Shown here: positions 19,572 to 28,483 of the stretch, one piece after another
Layout: each line of letters starts with the position of its first letter
Position numbering within the stretch: position 1 is the stretch's first letter
NCBI RefSeq assembly: GCF_026625705.1
Contig: NZ_CP113059.1
Location: 3,968,001 to 4,032,000, forward strand
DNA length: 64,000 bases
Direction of reading: 5' to 3'
Origin: Pedobacter sp. SL55
GTDB taxonomy: Bacteria > Bacteroidota > Bacteroidia > Sphingobacteriales > Sphingobacteriaceae
Notes under the pieces: generated by a model
Told to the model about the DNA's origin: nothing
The model's database searches: none
Seen by the model: only the letters and a program-made list of their open reading frames with translations
Program-made: the position numbers and the translations under genes

Positions 19572-20240
19572 TTAATTCTTTTTTGCGTTAAGGTTTAGGC
19601 CAATCTCTACATCTTTAGAAATCATCCAGTTTTCGGCACTACCTTCTGTTTTATAATTAATGCCCCAAGCGCTTCTGTCTATTACAAATTTTGCCGATGC
19701 AGTAACCACGTCTGAAGTAACCTGAACTTTAGCAGGAAAAGTTACATTTAAGGTTTTATCTTTAAGTGTTAAATTTCCACTGATCAGGTAATTTGGATCA
19801 GCAATTAAGCTAGCTTCCGCTGTTGCGGTATAAGGTTCTACTTTGGTAATTACAAATTTTGCGGTTGGCGCTTTAGCTACATCAAAGAAATCTGCACTTT
19901 TTAAATGGCCTTCCAAATCGGTTGCTTTTTTACCTTCTTCTGTTACCGATGCTGGATCTACCTTAAGTGAAGCCATATTTACAATAAACTCGCCACCGCT
20001 TATCGAATCGTTTTGCACTGATATAGAGCCTAAGTTTACACCAATTTTACCCCAACGCGGTGCCAAACCGCCTTTATGTGCGCCCTTCCAGTCTACTGTA
20101 GTCGTCAACGTGTCAATCAAATAAGTTTGCCCTGTTTGCTCGGCAGCAGTTTGTTCTGTTGTTGTTGCTGCTGTATTGCTAGAGCCACCGCAAGAGGCCA
20201 GTAAAACAAGCGCCGGAAGCGCAAAAAGTAGTTTTCTCAT
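19572..20240 (-). CDS. YceI-family lipoprotein
   Basis: A 222-residue YceI-like protein. It has a lipoprotein signal (LVLLASCGGSS), a Thr/Ala/Glu-rich linker (about 22-38) and the YceI lipocalin-like barrel (about 40-220: DTLTTTVDWKGAH ... SGGEFIVNMASLKVD ... HLKSADFFDVAKAPTAKFVIT ... LTLKDKTLNVTFPAKV ... FVIDRSAWGINYKTEG). YceI domains bind polyisoprenoid lipids or act in stress-related lipid transport; the ligand here is unknown. The gene stands alone with its own promoter and terminator. Confidence 0.9.
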   Translation of the reverse strand: MRKLLFALPALVLLASCGGSSNTAATTTEQTAAEQTGQTYLIDTLTTTVDWKGAHKGGLAPRWGKIGVNLGSISVQNDSISGGEFIVNMASLKVDPASVTEEGKKATDLEGHLKSADFFDVAKAPTAKFVITKVEPYTATAEASLIADPNYLISGNLTLKDKTLNVTFPAKVQVTSDVVTASAKFVIDRSAWGINYKTEGSAENWMISKDVEIGLNLNAKKN

Positions 20241-20288
20241 GTTTATTTTTTTAATGATTAAGTTAATTCAATTTATTAATTAATGACG

Positions 20289-20296
20289 CAAAGCTA
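20289..20296 (-). promoter_or_regulatory. -7 promoter element of the YceI gene
   Basis: The minus strand reads TAGCTTTG, an exact match to TAnnTTTG, 48 bases before the ATG. No clear -33 TTTG was found at the expected distance. Confidence 0.5.
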
Positions 20297-20435
20297 AATC
20301 TATTTTAACCATACACTCTTGATCTATGTTAATAATTTTAAAAAACATAAAATTTTATTTAAACTGGCTACCAACGAGTTAAAATTAATACTAAAAAAAA
20401 ATAACTAGACAACACTCAAAATCAAATTTAATTTA

Positions 20436-20506
20436 TACATTTGTCTCGAGAGCGTTAATTTAGATGATGGGGATAGGACTTCGGGACTATCTCCATTTCT
20501 TTTTTA
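20436..20506 (+). ncRNA. Candidate small RNA: promoter plus terminator only about 50 bases apart
   Basis: An exact -7 element TACATTTG (20436-20443) is followed by about 25 bases and then a stem ATGGGGATAG (20467-20476) / CTATCTCCAT (20487-20496), nine Watson-Crick pairs and one G-U, with loop GACTTCGGGA. A T-rich tract (TTTCTTTTTT, 20496-20505) follows. The arrangement would make a transcript of about 55 bases. No -33 element is obvious. The alternative is a lone terminator for a plus-strand transcript, but no plus-strand gene lies upstream. The rest of 20241-20658 shows nothing else. Confidence 0.4.
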
Positions 20507-20658
20507 TACCAGTTAAATTGCATCTTTTCTTATTTGCAAATCCATCATCATCGTTTTTAAATGCGATTTGCTGGTTTTGCATATTTCAACAAACCTACTA
20601 GCCACAACTTACAAATTGATTACGACATCATTTTTATGTGGTTTTGTAAATCTAACAA

Positions 20659-21294
20659 CTAGCTTCTCTTTTTAACCAGTTTACTTACCTTTTTTACAAT
20701 ATATCCGTTTGTAAAATAGCTGTAAATATCATCACCGGGACAAGTAGTTTGGGTGCTATGGTCGCGGTGGGTAGAAATTTCTTTCGGAGATATATTGTAT
20801 TTAATGCATTGATCTGCGAATAAACGCACCAACACCTCTAACAAATGATCATCTAGCTTTTGTTGGTTATAGTTACCTAAGAAACAAACTAGCAAGTGTC
20901 CTGTAGGGTCGTACTCGGTATTGGTTTCGCCAACAGTTAGCGGGTTTCTACCTTCTAAAACTGTTCCATCTGGCGCTATCAATAAATGATAAGGCACATC
21001 GGCCCATTTACGATCGGGCCCCATTCCCCAAGTTTGGATATTCTTTAATCGTTGGCGGGCATCATCATTTTTAGTCAACAACTTACCACCCTCATGATGC
21101 ACCGTAATTTTAACAGGTACATGTTGTTTGTAAGGCCTTCCCAGCACACCTTTCCACTCGCTTTTGGGCAAAATCTTAACGGTATCAATATTTTTTCTAT
21201 TGTTAGATTGAGCTATACTCTGTTTAGGAATAAACACTATAAAGAGACCTATAAAAAGCAACAATAAAGTAAATTGGATTTTAGATTTTAGCAT
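20659..21294 (-). CDS. N-acetylmuramoyl-L-alanine amidase (amidase_2/PGRP type)
   Basis: A 211-residue exported zinc amidase (signal peptide ending SIAQS). The T7-lysozyme/PGRP fold is seen with zinc ligands His in ITVHHEGG (about residue 64) and His/Cys in STHRDHSTQTTCPGDDIY near the end, plus WADVPYHLLIAPDGTVLEGR and GHLLVCFLGNYN. It cuts the bond between MurNAc and L-Ala of peptidoglycan, releasing stem peptides whose first dipeptide is L-Ala-D-Glu. That is the classical substrate class of the dipeptide epimerase at 4746, although this gene is on the other strand and in its own unit. Confidence 0.9.
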   Translation of the reverse strand: MLKSKIQFTLLLLFIGLFIVFIPKQSIAQSNNRKNIDTVKILPKSEWKGVLGRPYKQHVPVKITVHHEGGKLLTKNDDARQRLKNIQTWGMGPDRKWADVPYHLLIAPDGTVLEGRNPLTVGETNTEYDPTGHLLVCFLGNYNQQKLDDHLLEVLVRLFADQCIKYNISPKEISTHRDHSTQTTCPGDDIYSYFTNGYIVKKVSKLVKKRS

Positions 21295-21402
21295 AACTCA
21301 AAATAAATAATGACTAATTTAACTGATATTTTATCGATGTAATGTTGTATATCATAAAAATTTCGATCCGCACTATAATTCTTAACATCTTGGCTTTGAT
21401 CT

Positions 21403-21432
21403 TTTGTAGCAATTCTAATTAGTTTATATTTG
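21403..21432 (+). promoter_or_regulatory. Promoter of the small membrane protein/DUF3667 operon
   Basis: TTTG (21403-21406), 18 bases, TATATTTG (21425-21432) closely fits the Bacteroidetes promoter consensus. It lies 43 bases before the ATG at 21476. Confidence 0.65.
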
Positions 21433-21475
21433 TACAAACTAACATTCATTTATAATTTTCGCACTTTAAACCTAA

Positions 21476-21727
21476 ATGGCCAACAATAACAGTTTAGCAG
21501 CACTAAGTACAGAAAAACTTACCAAAAGAAGAGATTTAATTAAAAGCGTATTGATTTCTTTTAGCATAATGTGGCTTTTATTACTATGCTTAGCTACCTA
21601 CTTATTAGTTACTAAATCTACAGCAAAATTATTCATGCCTTTGGCAGCATTCCCTATTACGTTATTGCCTTTGTTTTTACAACTGAAGCCTTTAAACACA
21701 GAATTGAAAAACCGCGAACAGAAATGA
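21476..21727 (+). CDS. Small two-helix membrane protein of unknown function
   Basis: An 83-residue protein with a charged N-terminus (STEKLTKRRDLIKS), two hydrophobic helices (about 26-46 and 51-68) and a short charged tail. No family is recognised. Its stop overlaps the start of the DUF3667 gene by four bases (ATGA), so the two are translationally coupled and may work together in the inner membrane. Confidence 0.75.
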   Translation: MANNNSLAALSTEKLTKRRDLIKSVLISFSIMWLLLLCLATYLLVTKSTAKLFMPLAAFPITLLPLFLQLKPLNTELKNREQK

Positions 21728-22551
21728 GCGAATTGACGAACAGTAAAATAGAGCAGCCGTGTCTAAACTGCGATTATACCATTGATGAGAATTTTTGCCG
21801 TCATTGCGGTCAGAAAAGATTTAAACGTATAGATAAGAAGTACGTTATAGACGAGATACAATACTTACTTATCCATACCAATAAAGGGTTTCTTTACACC
21901 ATTAAGAAATTGGTTAAAAACCCAGGAAAGACCGCTAGAGAGTTTATTGATGGCAACAGGGTAAATCACTATAAGCCACTTTTATTAATGTTTGTATTAA
22001 GTGGTATTTCTGCATTTGTTTCATACAAGATTGTTGGTTTAAATAAAATAGCTGAAGAGTTTTACACCAAACAAGAGGTAAATTCTCAGTTTATGAACGA
22101 TGTAAGTTCATTTACTGCAAGCTATAATTCATTATTGATGTTGTTATTAGTGCCTATTTTTGCTTTCTGCTCTTGGCTATCTTTCAAGAAATGGGGCAAT
22201 AACTATTATGAACATGTGGTTATGAACTCCTATGTTCTATCGCTACAAAATATTATTGCCATCATTGTTGTATCACCAATACTCTTCGCATTTAGGCATC
22301 ATCCTGATGATTTTGTAGTTGCATTAAGCTTTTCTCCGCTTATTACTTCAATTATACTTATTTGGTTTTTCAAAGATTTTTACCCTAATAAACCATTTAA
22401 ATCTGTGTTATTAAGAGTGCTAGGTACTTTAGCGCTAGTTGTCGCTATTTACATTATTCTTATGATTTTAATTACTATTGCTGGTGTGGTTTATGCTATG
22501 ATTAAAGGACCTGAGCAATTAAAATATTTCTTGCCGCCAAATAAAATTTAA
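21724..22551 (+). CDS. DUF3667 membrane protein with N-terminal zinc ribbon
   Basis: A 275-residue DUF3667 protein. Its N-terminus is a zinc ribbon (CLNCDYTIDENFCRHCGQK, residues about 13-31). Next comes a conserved segment (LLIHTNKGFLYTIKKLVKNPGKTAREFIDGNRVNHYKPL) and then about five transmembrane helices. The family is common in Bacteroidetes; its function is not known. It is coupled to the small membrane protein before it. A hairpin lacking a T run (22606-22645) lies downstream. Confidence 0.87.
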   Translation: MSELTNSKIEQPCLNCDYTIDENFCRHCGQKRFKRIDKKYVIDEIQYLLIHTNKGFLYTIKKLVKNPGKTAREFIDGNRVNHYKPLLLMFVLSGISAFVSYKIVGLNKIAEEFYTKQEVNSQFMNDVSSFTASYNSLLMLLLVPIFAFCSWLSFKKWGNNYYEHVVMNSYVLSLQNIIAIIVVSPILFAFRHHPDDFVVALSFSPLITSIILIWFFKDFYPNKPFKSVLLRVLGTLALVVAIYIILMILITIAGVVYAMIKGPEQLKYFLPPNKI

Positions 22552-22726
22552 CTTATTTAGAATGGCCTCTTTGATCTGAGGCAAATAGTTTAAAGTTCGC
22601 TTCATTAGGGTTGGGTTGGTTGAAGATTCAATGAGCCTAACCCTATGAAATATCCAGAAAATCCGTCAACTGTAGCCAATTCGATGTTATCTAAAAAAAG
22701 ACCATACTTCTATGGCATTGGATATT

Positions 22727-23734
22727 TTATCCTTTCAAAGCCTCCGCCACCAATTCATAAGACCTTAATCTAGCCTGATGATCGTAGATATGTGAGGTTA
22801 CCATTAACTCATCTACTTTAGTGTGGTTTAAGAAAGATTGAAGTTGTTCCTTTAGCTTATCTGGGCCAGCAATAAAAGTAAAATCTAACATTTGCTCTAC
22901 AGCGGCCTCTTCCATATCAGACCATACGCCTTCCATACTATCTATTGGCGGCTGCAACAATCTACGCTGATTGGTTACAATACCCGAAAACAAGATTTTT
23001 AACGAGGTTGATAATCGCTCTGCTTCTGCATCTGTATCTGCCGCTACCACATTTACACAAGAAAGCACATAGGGTTCTTTTAACACGTTAGACGGGCGGA
23101 AGTTTTTTCTGTAAATCTCAATAGCCTCAAAGAAATAATTAGGTGCAAAATGACTGGCAAAAGCATAAGGCAAGCCATAAGATGCTGCTAAATGTGCACT
23201 TTCGGTACTCGATCCCAAAATCCAAATGGGCACATTGGTTCCTTCGCCCGGTATCGCTCTTACTTTGTTATCATAGTTATCATCGCCAAGATATTGTTGT
23301 AGTTTGCGTACATCTTGCGGAAAATGCTGTGGCGAGTGGAAACGCTCTCCCCTAATTTCGTAGGCAGTCAGTTGGTCGGTACCAGGCGCTCTACCCAAGC
23401 CTAAATCAATTCTATTAGGATATAAAGTAGCTAACGTACCAAACTGCTCGGCAATAATTAACGGGGTATGGTTTGGCAACATAATACCTCCAGAACCTAC
23501 ACGAATAGCATTGGTATGCCCCGCAATGTGACCAATTAGTGCTGAAGTAGCCGAACTAGCCACGCTAATCATATTATGGTGCTCAGCCAACCAATAACGA
23601 TTGTAACCTAATTTTTCTGCGTGTTGCGCTAAGGAAACGCTGTTTTTAAAAGCATCAGCAATATCGTATCCGTGTCTAACGCCCGCCAAATCTAGTACCG
23701 AATAAGGTACGCTTGATGATTTATTTTCACTCAT
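22727..23734 (-). CDS. Luciferase-like flavin-dependent monooxygenase (LLM class)
   Basis: A 335-residue protein of the bacterial-luciferase-like TIM-barrel family that uses reduced FMN or F420. Landmarks are [10 protein letters not shown] at the start, [59 protein letters not shown] (residues about 75-116) and the C-terminal substrate-loop region. It matches the MsnO8-like subgroup in general form, but the substrate is unknown. It follows the ArsR regulator by 10 bases and is presumably controlled by it. Confidence 0.9.
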   Translation of the reverse strand: MSENKSSSVPYSVLDLAGVRHGYDIADAFKNSVSLAQHAEKLGYNRYWLAEHHNMISVASSATSALIGHIAGHTNAIRVGSGGIMLPNHTPLIIAEQFGTLATLYPNRIDLGLGRAPGTDQLTAYEIRGERFHSPQHFPQDVRKLQQYLGDDNYDNKVRAIPGEGTNVPIWILGSSTESAHLAASYGLPYAFASHFAPNYFFEAIEIYRKNFRPSNVLKEPYVLSCVNVVAADTDAEAERLSTSLKILFSGIVTNQRRLLQPPIDSMEGVWSDMEEAAVEQMLDFTFIAGPDKLKEQLQSFLNHTKVDELMVTSHIYDHQARLRSYELVAEALKG

Positions 23735-23744
23735 AGTCTTCTAA

Positions 23745-24047
23745 TTATAAAGTAAAGATCAAGTTTCCCAATGCGGCAATAGTTTCTTCCTTGCGCTTGT
23801 AGTAAGTCCACTGCCCTACGCGAGTGGCAGATACTAGGCCTACCCGATGCAGTACCGCCAAATACTCGGAAATGGTAGATTGCGTTAAGCCCGATTTTTT
23901 TTGAATATGGCCTACACAAACGCCTACATCGGCATCGCCACAGGCTGGCACATAATCTACAAAGTGCTCTTCTGGCGATTTAAGCCAGATTAATATCTGC
24001 AACCTATTCTTATTCCCTAAGGCTTTAAAAACCTCTACTTGATCCAT
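23745..24047 (-). CDS. ArsR-family winged-helix repressor
   Basis: A 100-residue ArsR-type regulator starting MDQVEVFKALGNKNRLQIL (ATG 24047). The frame extends 12 codons further upstream, but that extension runs through the operator palindrome. The winged helix is seen (SGLTQSTISEYLAVLHRVGLVSATRVGQWTYYK). Three Cys residues in the central part (VPACGDADVGVCVGHI) could sense metal or redox state. It is the first gene of a two-gene operon with the flavin monooxygenase. Confidence 0.88.
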   Translation of the reverse strand: MDQVEVFKALGNKNRLQILIWLKSPEEHFVDYVPACGDADVGVCVGHIQKKSGLTQSTISEYLAVLHRVGLVSATRVGQWTYYKRKEETIAALGNLIFTL

Positions 24048-24055
24048 AGCGCAAA

Positions 24056-24081
24056 GATATATCGGAATTTTCCGATATATC
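24056..24081. promoter_or_regulatory. Perfect palindromic operator before the ArsR gene
   Basis: Two 12-base arms (GATATATCGGAA and TTCCGATATATC) are separated by TT, giving a 26-base perfect dyad that ends 9 bases before the ArsR ATG. Its position and symmetry fit an autoregulatory ArsR binding site. Confidence 0.75.
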
Positions 24082-24139
24082 AATATTTAAGGTAGAGATG
24101 ACATGAATGTGAAAAATTGACTAGAAATAATCAATAAAA

Positions 24140-24165
24140 AAGGCTGTCTTTAAGAAAACAGCCTT
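24140..24165 (-). terminator. Intrinsic terminator after the glutamate-synthase-like gene
   Basis: An 8-base-pair stem (AAGGCTGT at 24140-24147 with ACAGCCTT at 24158-24165) is followed on the minus strand by a T run (TTTTTTA). It lies 12 bases after the stop of the minus-strand gene. Confidence 0.8.
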
Positions 24166-24176
24166 GAAAGAATTAT

Positions 24177-25818
24177 TTATTCGTGATAAGGATTGGCATT
24201 TTGGTAATCTACTTCGGTTACCATGTAATCTGTAGGCAAAAAGCTATCTGGTGTGCTTAACGCCATGCCCAGCTCGAAACGAGAAGGATAAGGGGTTTTC
24301 AATAAGGCTCCTGCGGGCACATAAGGATAAGTTTCTCGATAGTTCTGTATCACATTTGCGCTTACCCTTCTATTGATATAAGCTCTAGTAAGCTGACTAA
24401 ACTCTTTCAGTCCGGCGGCCCCCAGCAGTTCTACCGCACTTGCTACAGTTTGGTTATGAAAGTTTTTTACTCTTACTTTTTTGTCTTCGACCACCAAGCC
24501 TTTCATTAAACTTGGGTCTTGCGTAGCCACGCCAGTTGGACAGGTGTTACTGTTACATTCTAAAGCCTGTATGCAACCTAAGGCAAACATCATTCCTCTG
24601 GCGGCACTACACATATCAGCACCTAAGGCAATGTTTTTAACAATATCAAAACCGGTAGAAACTTTTCCAGAGGCGATAATTTTGATGTGCTTTTTCAAAT
24701 CAAAACCTAGCAAAACATCGTAAACAAAGGCTACTCCATCTCTTAATGGCATACCTACCGAGTTAGAAAATTCTTGCGGAGCAGCTCCTGTACCACCCTC
24801 TCCTCCATCAATAGTAATAAAATCTGGGTAAATATTGGTTGCTATCATCGCTTTGCAGATGGCAAAAAATTCACTTTTTCTGCCAATACAAAGCTTAAAA
24901 CCCACCGGCTTTCCATCAGAGAGGTCTCTTAATTTTTTTACAAAATGCATTAACTCAACAGGTGTAGAAAAAGCAGAATGTGCTTAGGGGCGATAATACG
25001 TCTTTACCTTCGGGCACCAAGCGTATACGAGCAACTTCTGGAGTTACCTTTTTGCCTGGCAACATACCACCGTGACCTGGTTTTGCTCCTTGCGAAAGTT
25101 TGATTTCAATCATCTTAACTTGATCGGTTCTTGCCCTTTCGCCAAAGGCTTCGCCGTTAAAGGTCCCGTCCATATTTCTACAGCCGAAATATCCTGTACC
25201 AATTTGCCAGATTAAATCGCCGCCCATTTCGCGGTGGTAATCGCTAATTCCACCCTCTCCCGTATTGTGTGCAAACTCGCCTAATTTAGCGCCGCCGTTA
25301 AGCGCTAATACTGCGTTTTGACTTAAAGAGCCAAAACTCATGGCAGATATATTATAAATACTGGCAGAATAGGGCTGCTTACAATCTGGGCCACCTACTA
25401 AAATTCTAGGTTTCAAGTTTAAATCATCATGTCCAATAGCCATAATGCTATGACTTAACCATTCGTACCCGTTTTCGTACACATTTAACTGCGTACCAAA
25501 AGGTATCGTATCTAACTCTTTTTTAGCCCTTTGGTAAATTAACGAACGATTTAAACGATTATATGGCGTACCGTTGGTATCACTTTCTACAAAGTATTGA
25601 TACACTTTCGGACGCATATCCTCCATAAAATACCTCAACCTCCCTACAACCGGAAAGTTTCTAACAATACTATGTTTCGGCTGGATCATATCGTAAATAC
25701 CCAACAAAACTATTGGCCCTGTAAAAATAAAAGTCCACCATAAAAAGGGATGATAAAACCCCAACATTACCGTAAATGCAACCAAAAAAAGCGCAATTGC
25801 TACAAATGCTTTTCTCAT
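24177..25818 (-). pseudogene. FMN-binding glutamate synthase family protein, frameshifted
   Basis: A membrane-anchored glutamate-synthase-like FMN protein of about 546 residues in two frames. The first frame (25818 to about 24990) has two N-terminal transmembrane helices, then MSFGSLSQNAVLALNGGAKLGEFAHNTGEGGIS, GTGYFGCR and KLSQGAKPGHGGMLPGKKV. The second (to 24177) holds the FMN/iron-sulfur part: FITIDGGEGGTGAAPQEF, and CIQALECNSNTCPTGVATQD with its Cys cluster. The join is at about 24984: removing one A from CTAAGCA joins DVLSPL to AHSAFSTPVEL in a single frame. It lacks the amidotransferase domain of GltB, so it is of the stand-alone (YerD-like) type. Real mutation or base-calling error is undecided; nothing else in the gene looks decayed. 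Confidence 0.85.
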
Positions 25819-25971
25819 ATTCTAAATTAAGGTTTAAGGCGTAAGCTATGAAGACGATTAATCTTTTAGCTGTAAACTGCCAACTAAAAACTGTAAACTC
25901 AATTACTGCTAATGTAGCAATATAAAGGTCGATACTGAAACAAGTACGGCATGATTTTGTTATTTTTACAA

Positions 25972-26592
25972 ATGCTTATTAAAATATACCCAGAAAACCC
26001 AAACCCAAAAGCCATTGAGCAGGCCGCAGAAGTGCTTAAAAAAGGTGGAATTATCATTTATCCCACCGACACCGTCTATGGATTAGGCTGTGACATTACC
26101 AACCACAGAGCTATAGAAAAGATTTGCAAAATACGCGGCATTAAACCCGAAAAAGCTAATTTTTCCTTCATCTGCTCTGATTTGAGGCACATTTCGGATT
26201 ATATTAAACCGATAGACACCACTGTTTTTAGAGTTTTAAAAAAGGCTTTACCAGGGCCATTTACTTTCATTTTTAACGCAAACAACAACGTACCCAAATT
26301 ACTTAGTTCTAATAAAAAAACCGTTGGTATACGTGTGCCAGATAATAATATTGCTAGAGAAATTGTAGCGGCGCTAGGTAATCCTATTATTTCTACCTCT
26401 ATTAAAGATGATGACGAAGTGATTGAATACTCTACCGACCCAGAATTGATACACGAAAAGTATGAGGACTTAGTAGATCTAGTGATTGATGGCGGTTATG
26501 GCGACAACGAAGCTTCTACAGTTATTGATTGTACCAATGGAGATTTTGAAGTGATACGGGAAGGTAAAGGCGATATTGAAGCCTATTTGTAG
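25972..26592 (+). CDS. L-threonylcarbamoyladenylate synthase (TsaC/Sua5/YwlC type)
   Basis: A 206-residue Sua5/YciO/YrdC-family enzyme that makes threonylcarbamoyl-AMP for the t6A modification of tRNAs reading ANN codons. Seen are GGIIIYPTDTVYGLGCD (about 25-41), KIRGIKPEKANFSFICSDL, KKALPGPFTFIF and VGIRVPDNNIAREIV, with STSIK for nucleotide binding. I chose ATG 25972 (MLIKIYPENPNP) since the upstream seven codons are only hydrophobic filler. It is the short form without the C-terminal Sua5 domain. Confidence 0.9.
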   Translation: MLIKIYPENPNPKAIEQAAEVLKKGGIIIYPTDTVYGLGCDITNHRAIEKICKIRGIKPEKANFSFICSDLRHISDYIKPIDTTVFRVLKKALPGPFTFIFNANNNVPKLLSSNKKTVGIRVPDNNIAREIVAALGNPIISTSIKDDDEVIEYSTDPELIHEKYEDLVDLVIDGGYGDNEASTVIDCTNGDFEVIREGKGDIEAYL

Positions 26593-26671
26593 GCTTTTAA
26601 TTTTAGCATAAAAACCTAAATTTTGGCGTTTTCGCTTCCCATAACGTCCTAAAAATGGTATTTTCGCAACA

Positions 26672-27844
26672 ATGAAAAGAATAAACACAAGTGTTTTCAA
26701 GCAGTTTTTTAACTCAAAAAAGCTTGGCGGAATTTTATTGTTGATTTGCGTAGTCTTATCTTTGTTCATCGCCAACTCTGGTTACGGAGAAAGTTTTTCG
26801 AATTTTTTGGCTACAACCAAAGGTTTTAACGTCGGGCCTTTTCATTTAAATTATACCATTTCTGTTTGGATTAACGATGGTTTAATGGCAATATTTTTCC
26901 TCTTAGTTGGCTTAGAAATTAAACGAGAACTGATAGAAGGAGAACTATCTTCTGCCAAAAAAGCAACACTGCCTGTAATGGCGGCAATTGGCGGTATGAT
27001 GATACCCGCATTTATCTACTTTATCTTTAACAAAAACGAGCCTACAGCTAGTGGCTGGGGCATACCTATGGCAACTGACATTGCCTTTGCCTTGGCAATT
27101 TTAGCTTTACTGGGCAAAAATGTACCTAGCTCGTTAAAAATATTCTTAGCTGCTTTAGCCATTGTAGACGACCTAGGTGCCATTTTGGTCATCGCTATAT
27201 TTTACACCGATCAAATTCATTGGCAAGAAATGTTAATTGCCTGCGGGATATTCGCATTCTTATTAGCGCTTAACTACTTTAAGGTTAAATCGCTTTGGTT
27301 TTATTTAATTCCAGGTATTTTTTTGTGGTATTTTGTACACCACTCGGGTATACATGCCACTATAGCGGGGGTTTTGTTGGCCTTTACTATCCCAACCAAT
27401 GAAACCGATGAACTTTCGCCATTAGAAAAGTTAGAACATTTTCTTACCAAGCCGGTAGCTTTGCTAATTATGCCAATTTTTGCACTAGCCAATACCAATA
27501 TTACTTTTGTTGAGGGAATGGTTGAAGGCTTAATTTCGCCTTTGGGTCTAGGTATCATATTTGGCTTATTTATAGGAAAAACAATAGGCATTACGCTACT
27601 CTCTTTTATTGCTGTAAAAATGAAATGGGCCAAACTACCTACTGCGGCCAATTGGAAGCATATTGTAGGTATGGGTATGCTGGCTGGTATTGGTTTTACC
27701 ATGTCGATATTTATCTCCATGCTATCTTTTAGTGATGCCTTACATATCATCGAAGCAAAGTTTTCAATCTTGTGTGCCTCAGTTTTTTCTGGCACAGTTG
27801 GATTTATTTTTTTAAAATCGTTAAGTAAAAAGAAAGCCGAATGA
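26672..27844 (+). CDS. nhaA: Na+/H+ antiporter NhaA
   Basis: A 390-residue NhaA-type antiporter with about 12 transmembrane helices. The catalytic Asp pair is in ALAIVDDLGAILVIAIF (about residues 160-176). Other family motifs are INDGLMAIFFLLVGLEIKREL (about 70-88), GIPMATDIAFALAILALLG and HSGIHATIAGVLLAF. It exports sodium in exchange for protons across the inner membrane. The gene ends in an overlap (ATGA) with the acetyltransferase. Confidence 0.95.
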   Translation: MKRINTSVFKQFFNSKKLGGILLLICVVLSLFIANSGYGESFSNFLATTKGFNVGPFHLNYTISVWINDGLMAIFFLLVGLEIKRELIEGELSSAKKATLPVMAAIGGMMIPAFIYFIFNKNEPTASGWGIPMATDIAFALAILALLGKNVPSSLKIFLAALAIVDDLGAILVIAIFYTDQIHWQEMLIACGIFAFLLALNYFKVKSLWFYLIPGIFLWYFVHHSGIHATIAGVLLAFTIPTNETDELSPLEKLEHFLTKPVALLIMPIFALANTNITFVEGMVEGLISPLGLGIIFGLFIGKTIGITLLSFIAVKMKWAKLPTAANWKHIVGMGMLAGIGFTMSIFISMLSFSDALHIIEAKFSILCASVFSGTVGFIFLKSLSKKKAE

Positions 27845-28383
27845 TGGGTTTTATGATTGAAACCGAACGCTGCTACATTAGACCCTTAAATGCCAGTGAT
27901 GCAGCAGGTATATTTGAGCTAGATAGCAACCCGAACGTGCACAAATATTTGGGTAATACACCTATTAAAACTTTAACAGAAGCTGAAAATGTAATTGGAC
28001 TAATTACACAGCAATACAAAGATTTAGGCATTGGCCGATGGGCAATTATAGAAAAAAGCACTGGCAACTTTGTAGGTTGGACTGGCTTTAAATACATTAT
28101 AGAACCCATTAACAATCATGTAAATTACTACGATTTGGGCTACCGCTTAATAGAAGGCTATTGGGACAAAGGAATTGCTACCGAAACAGCCAAAGCTTGC
28201 TTAAGATATGGTTTCGAGGTATTAAAATTTAATGAAGTTTACGGCATTTGCGATGTAGAGAACACTAGTTCTAAAAATGTTTTACAAAAATGTGGGTTGC
28301 AATTGATTGAAACTTTTGATTATGATGGAGTTTCGCACTATTGGATGAAAATTAAGTTAGAGGACTGGAAAAATCTGAAATAA
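27841..28383 (+). CDS. GNAT-family N-acetyltransferase (RimJ/RimL-like)
   Basis: A protein of up to 180 residues with a GNAT fold: IETERCYIRPLNASDAAGIFEL at the start, a beta-bulge region (YDLGYRLIEGYWDKGIATE, about 100-118, with the acetyl-CoA loop) and NTSSKNVLQKCGL (about 142-154). It resembles the RimJ/RimL branch that acetylates N-terminal amines or small molecules; the substrate is unknown. The first ATG overlaps the nhaA stop; ATG 27853 is an equally good start by homology. Confidence 0.88.
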   Translation: MMGFMIETERCYIRPLNASDAAGIFELDSNPNVHKYLGNTPIKTLTEAENVIGLITQQYKDLGIGRWAIIEKSTGNFVGWTGFKYIIEPINNHVNYYDLGYRLIEGYWDKGIATETAKACLRYGFEVLKFNEVYGICDVENTSSKNVLQKCGLQLIETFDYDGVSHYWMKIKLEDWKNLK

Positions 28384-28396
28384 GACAAAATCAACT

Positions 28397-28462
28397 TGTC
28401 ATTCCGAGACACGGGGAATCTATTATAATATTTATTGATTCTTCGTTAGCCTCAGAATGACA
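28397..28462. repeat. REP-like palindromic element, copy 1
   Basis: The arms TGTCATTCCGAG (28397-28408) and CTCAGAATGACA (28451-28462) match in 11 of 12 positions as an inverted repeat. Inner GGGAATC/GATTCTTC pairs extend the fold. It lies between the convergent acetyltransferase and trpA genes and may also serve as a terminator. Confidence 0.65.
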
Positions 28463-28483
28463 CGGGGGCAACTAAATAAAAAC

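Noticed and set aside
20464..20601. 45-residue open frame over the candidate small RNA
   Set aside because: It begins inside the terminator stem and reads as Phe/Leu-rich filler.
22606..22645. Hairpin TAGGGTTGGG/CCTAACCCTA after the DUF3667 gene
   Set aside because: It has no T run and lies 55 bases after the stop, so I do not call it a terminator.
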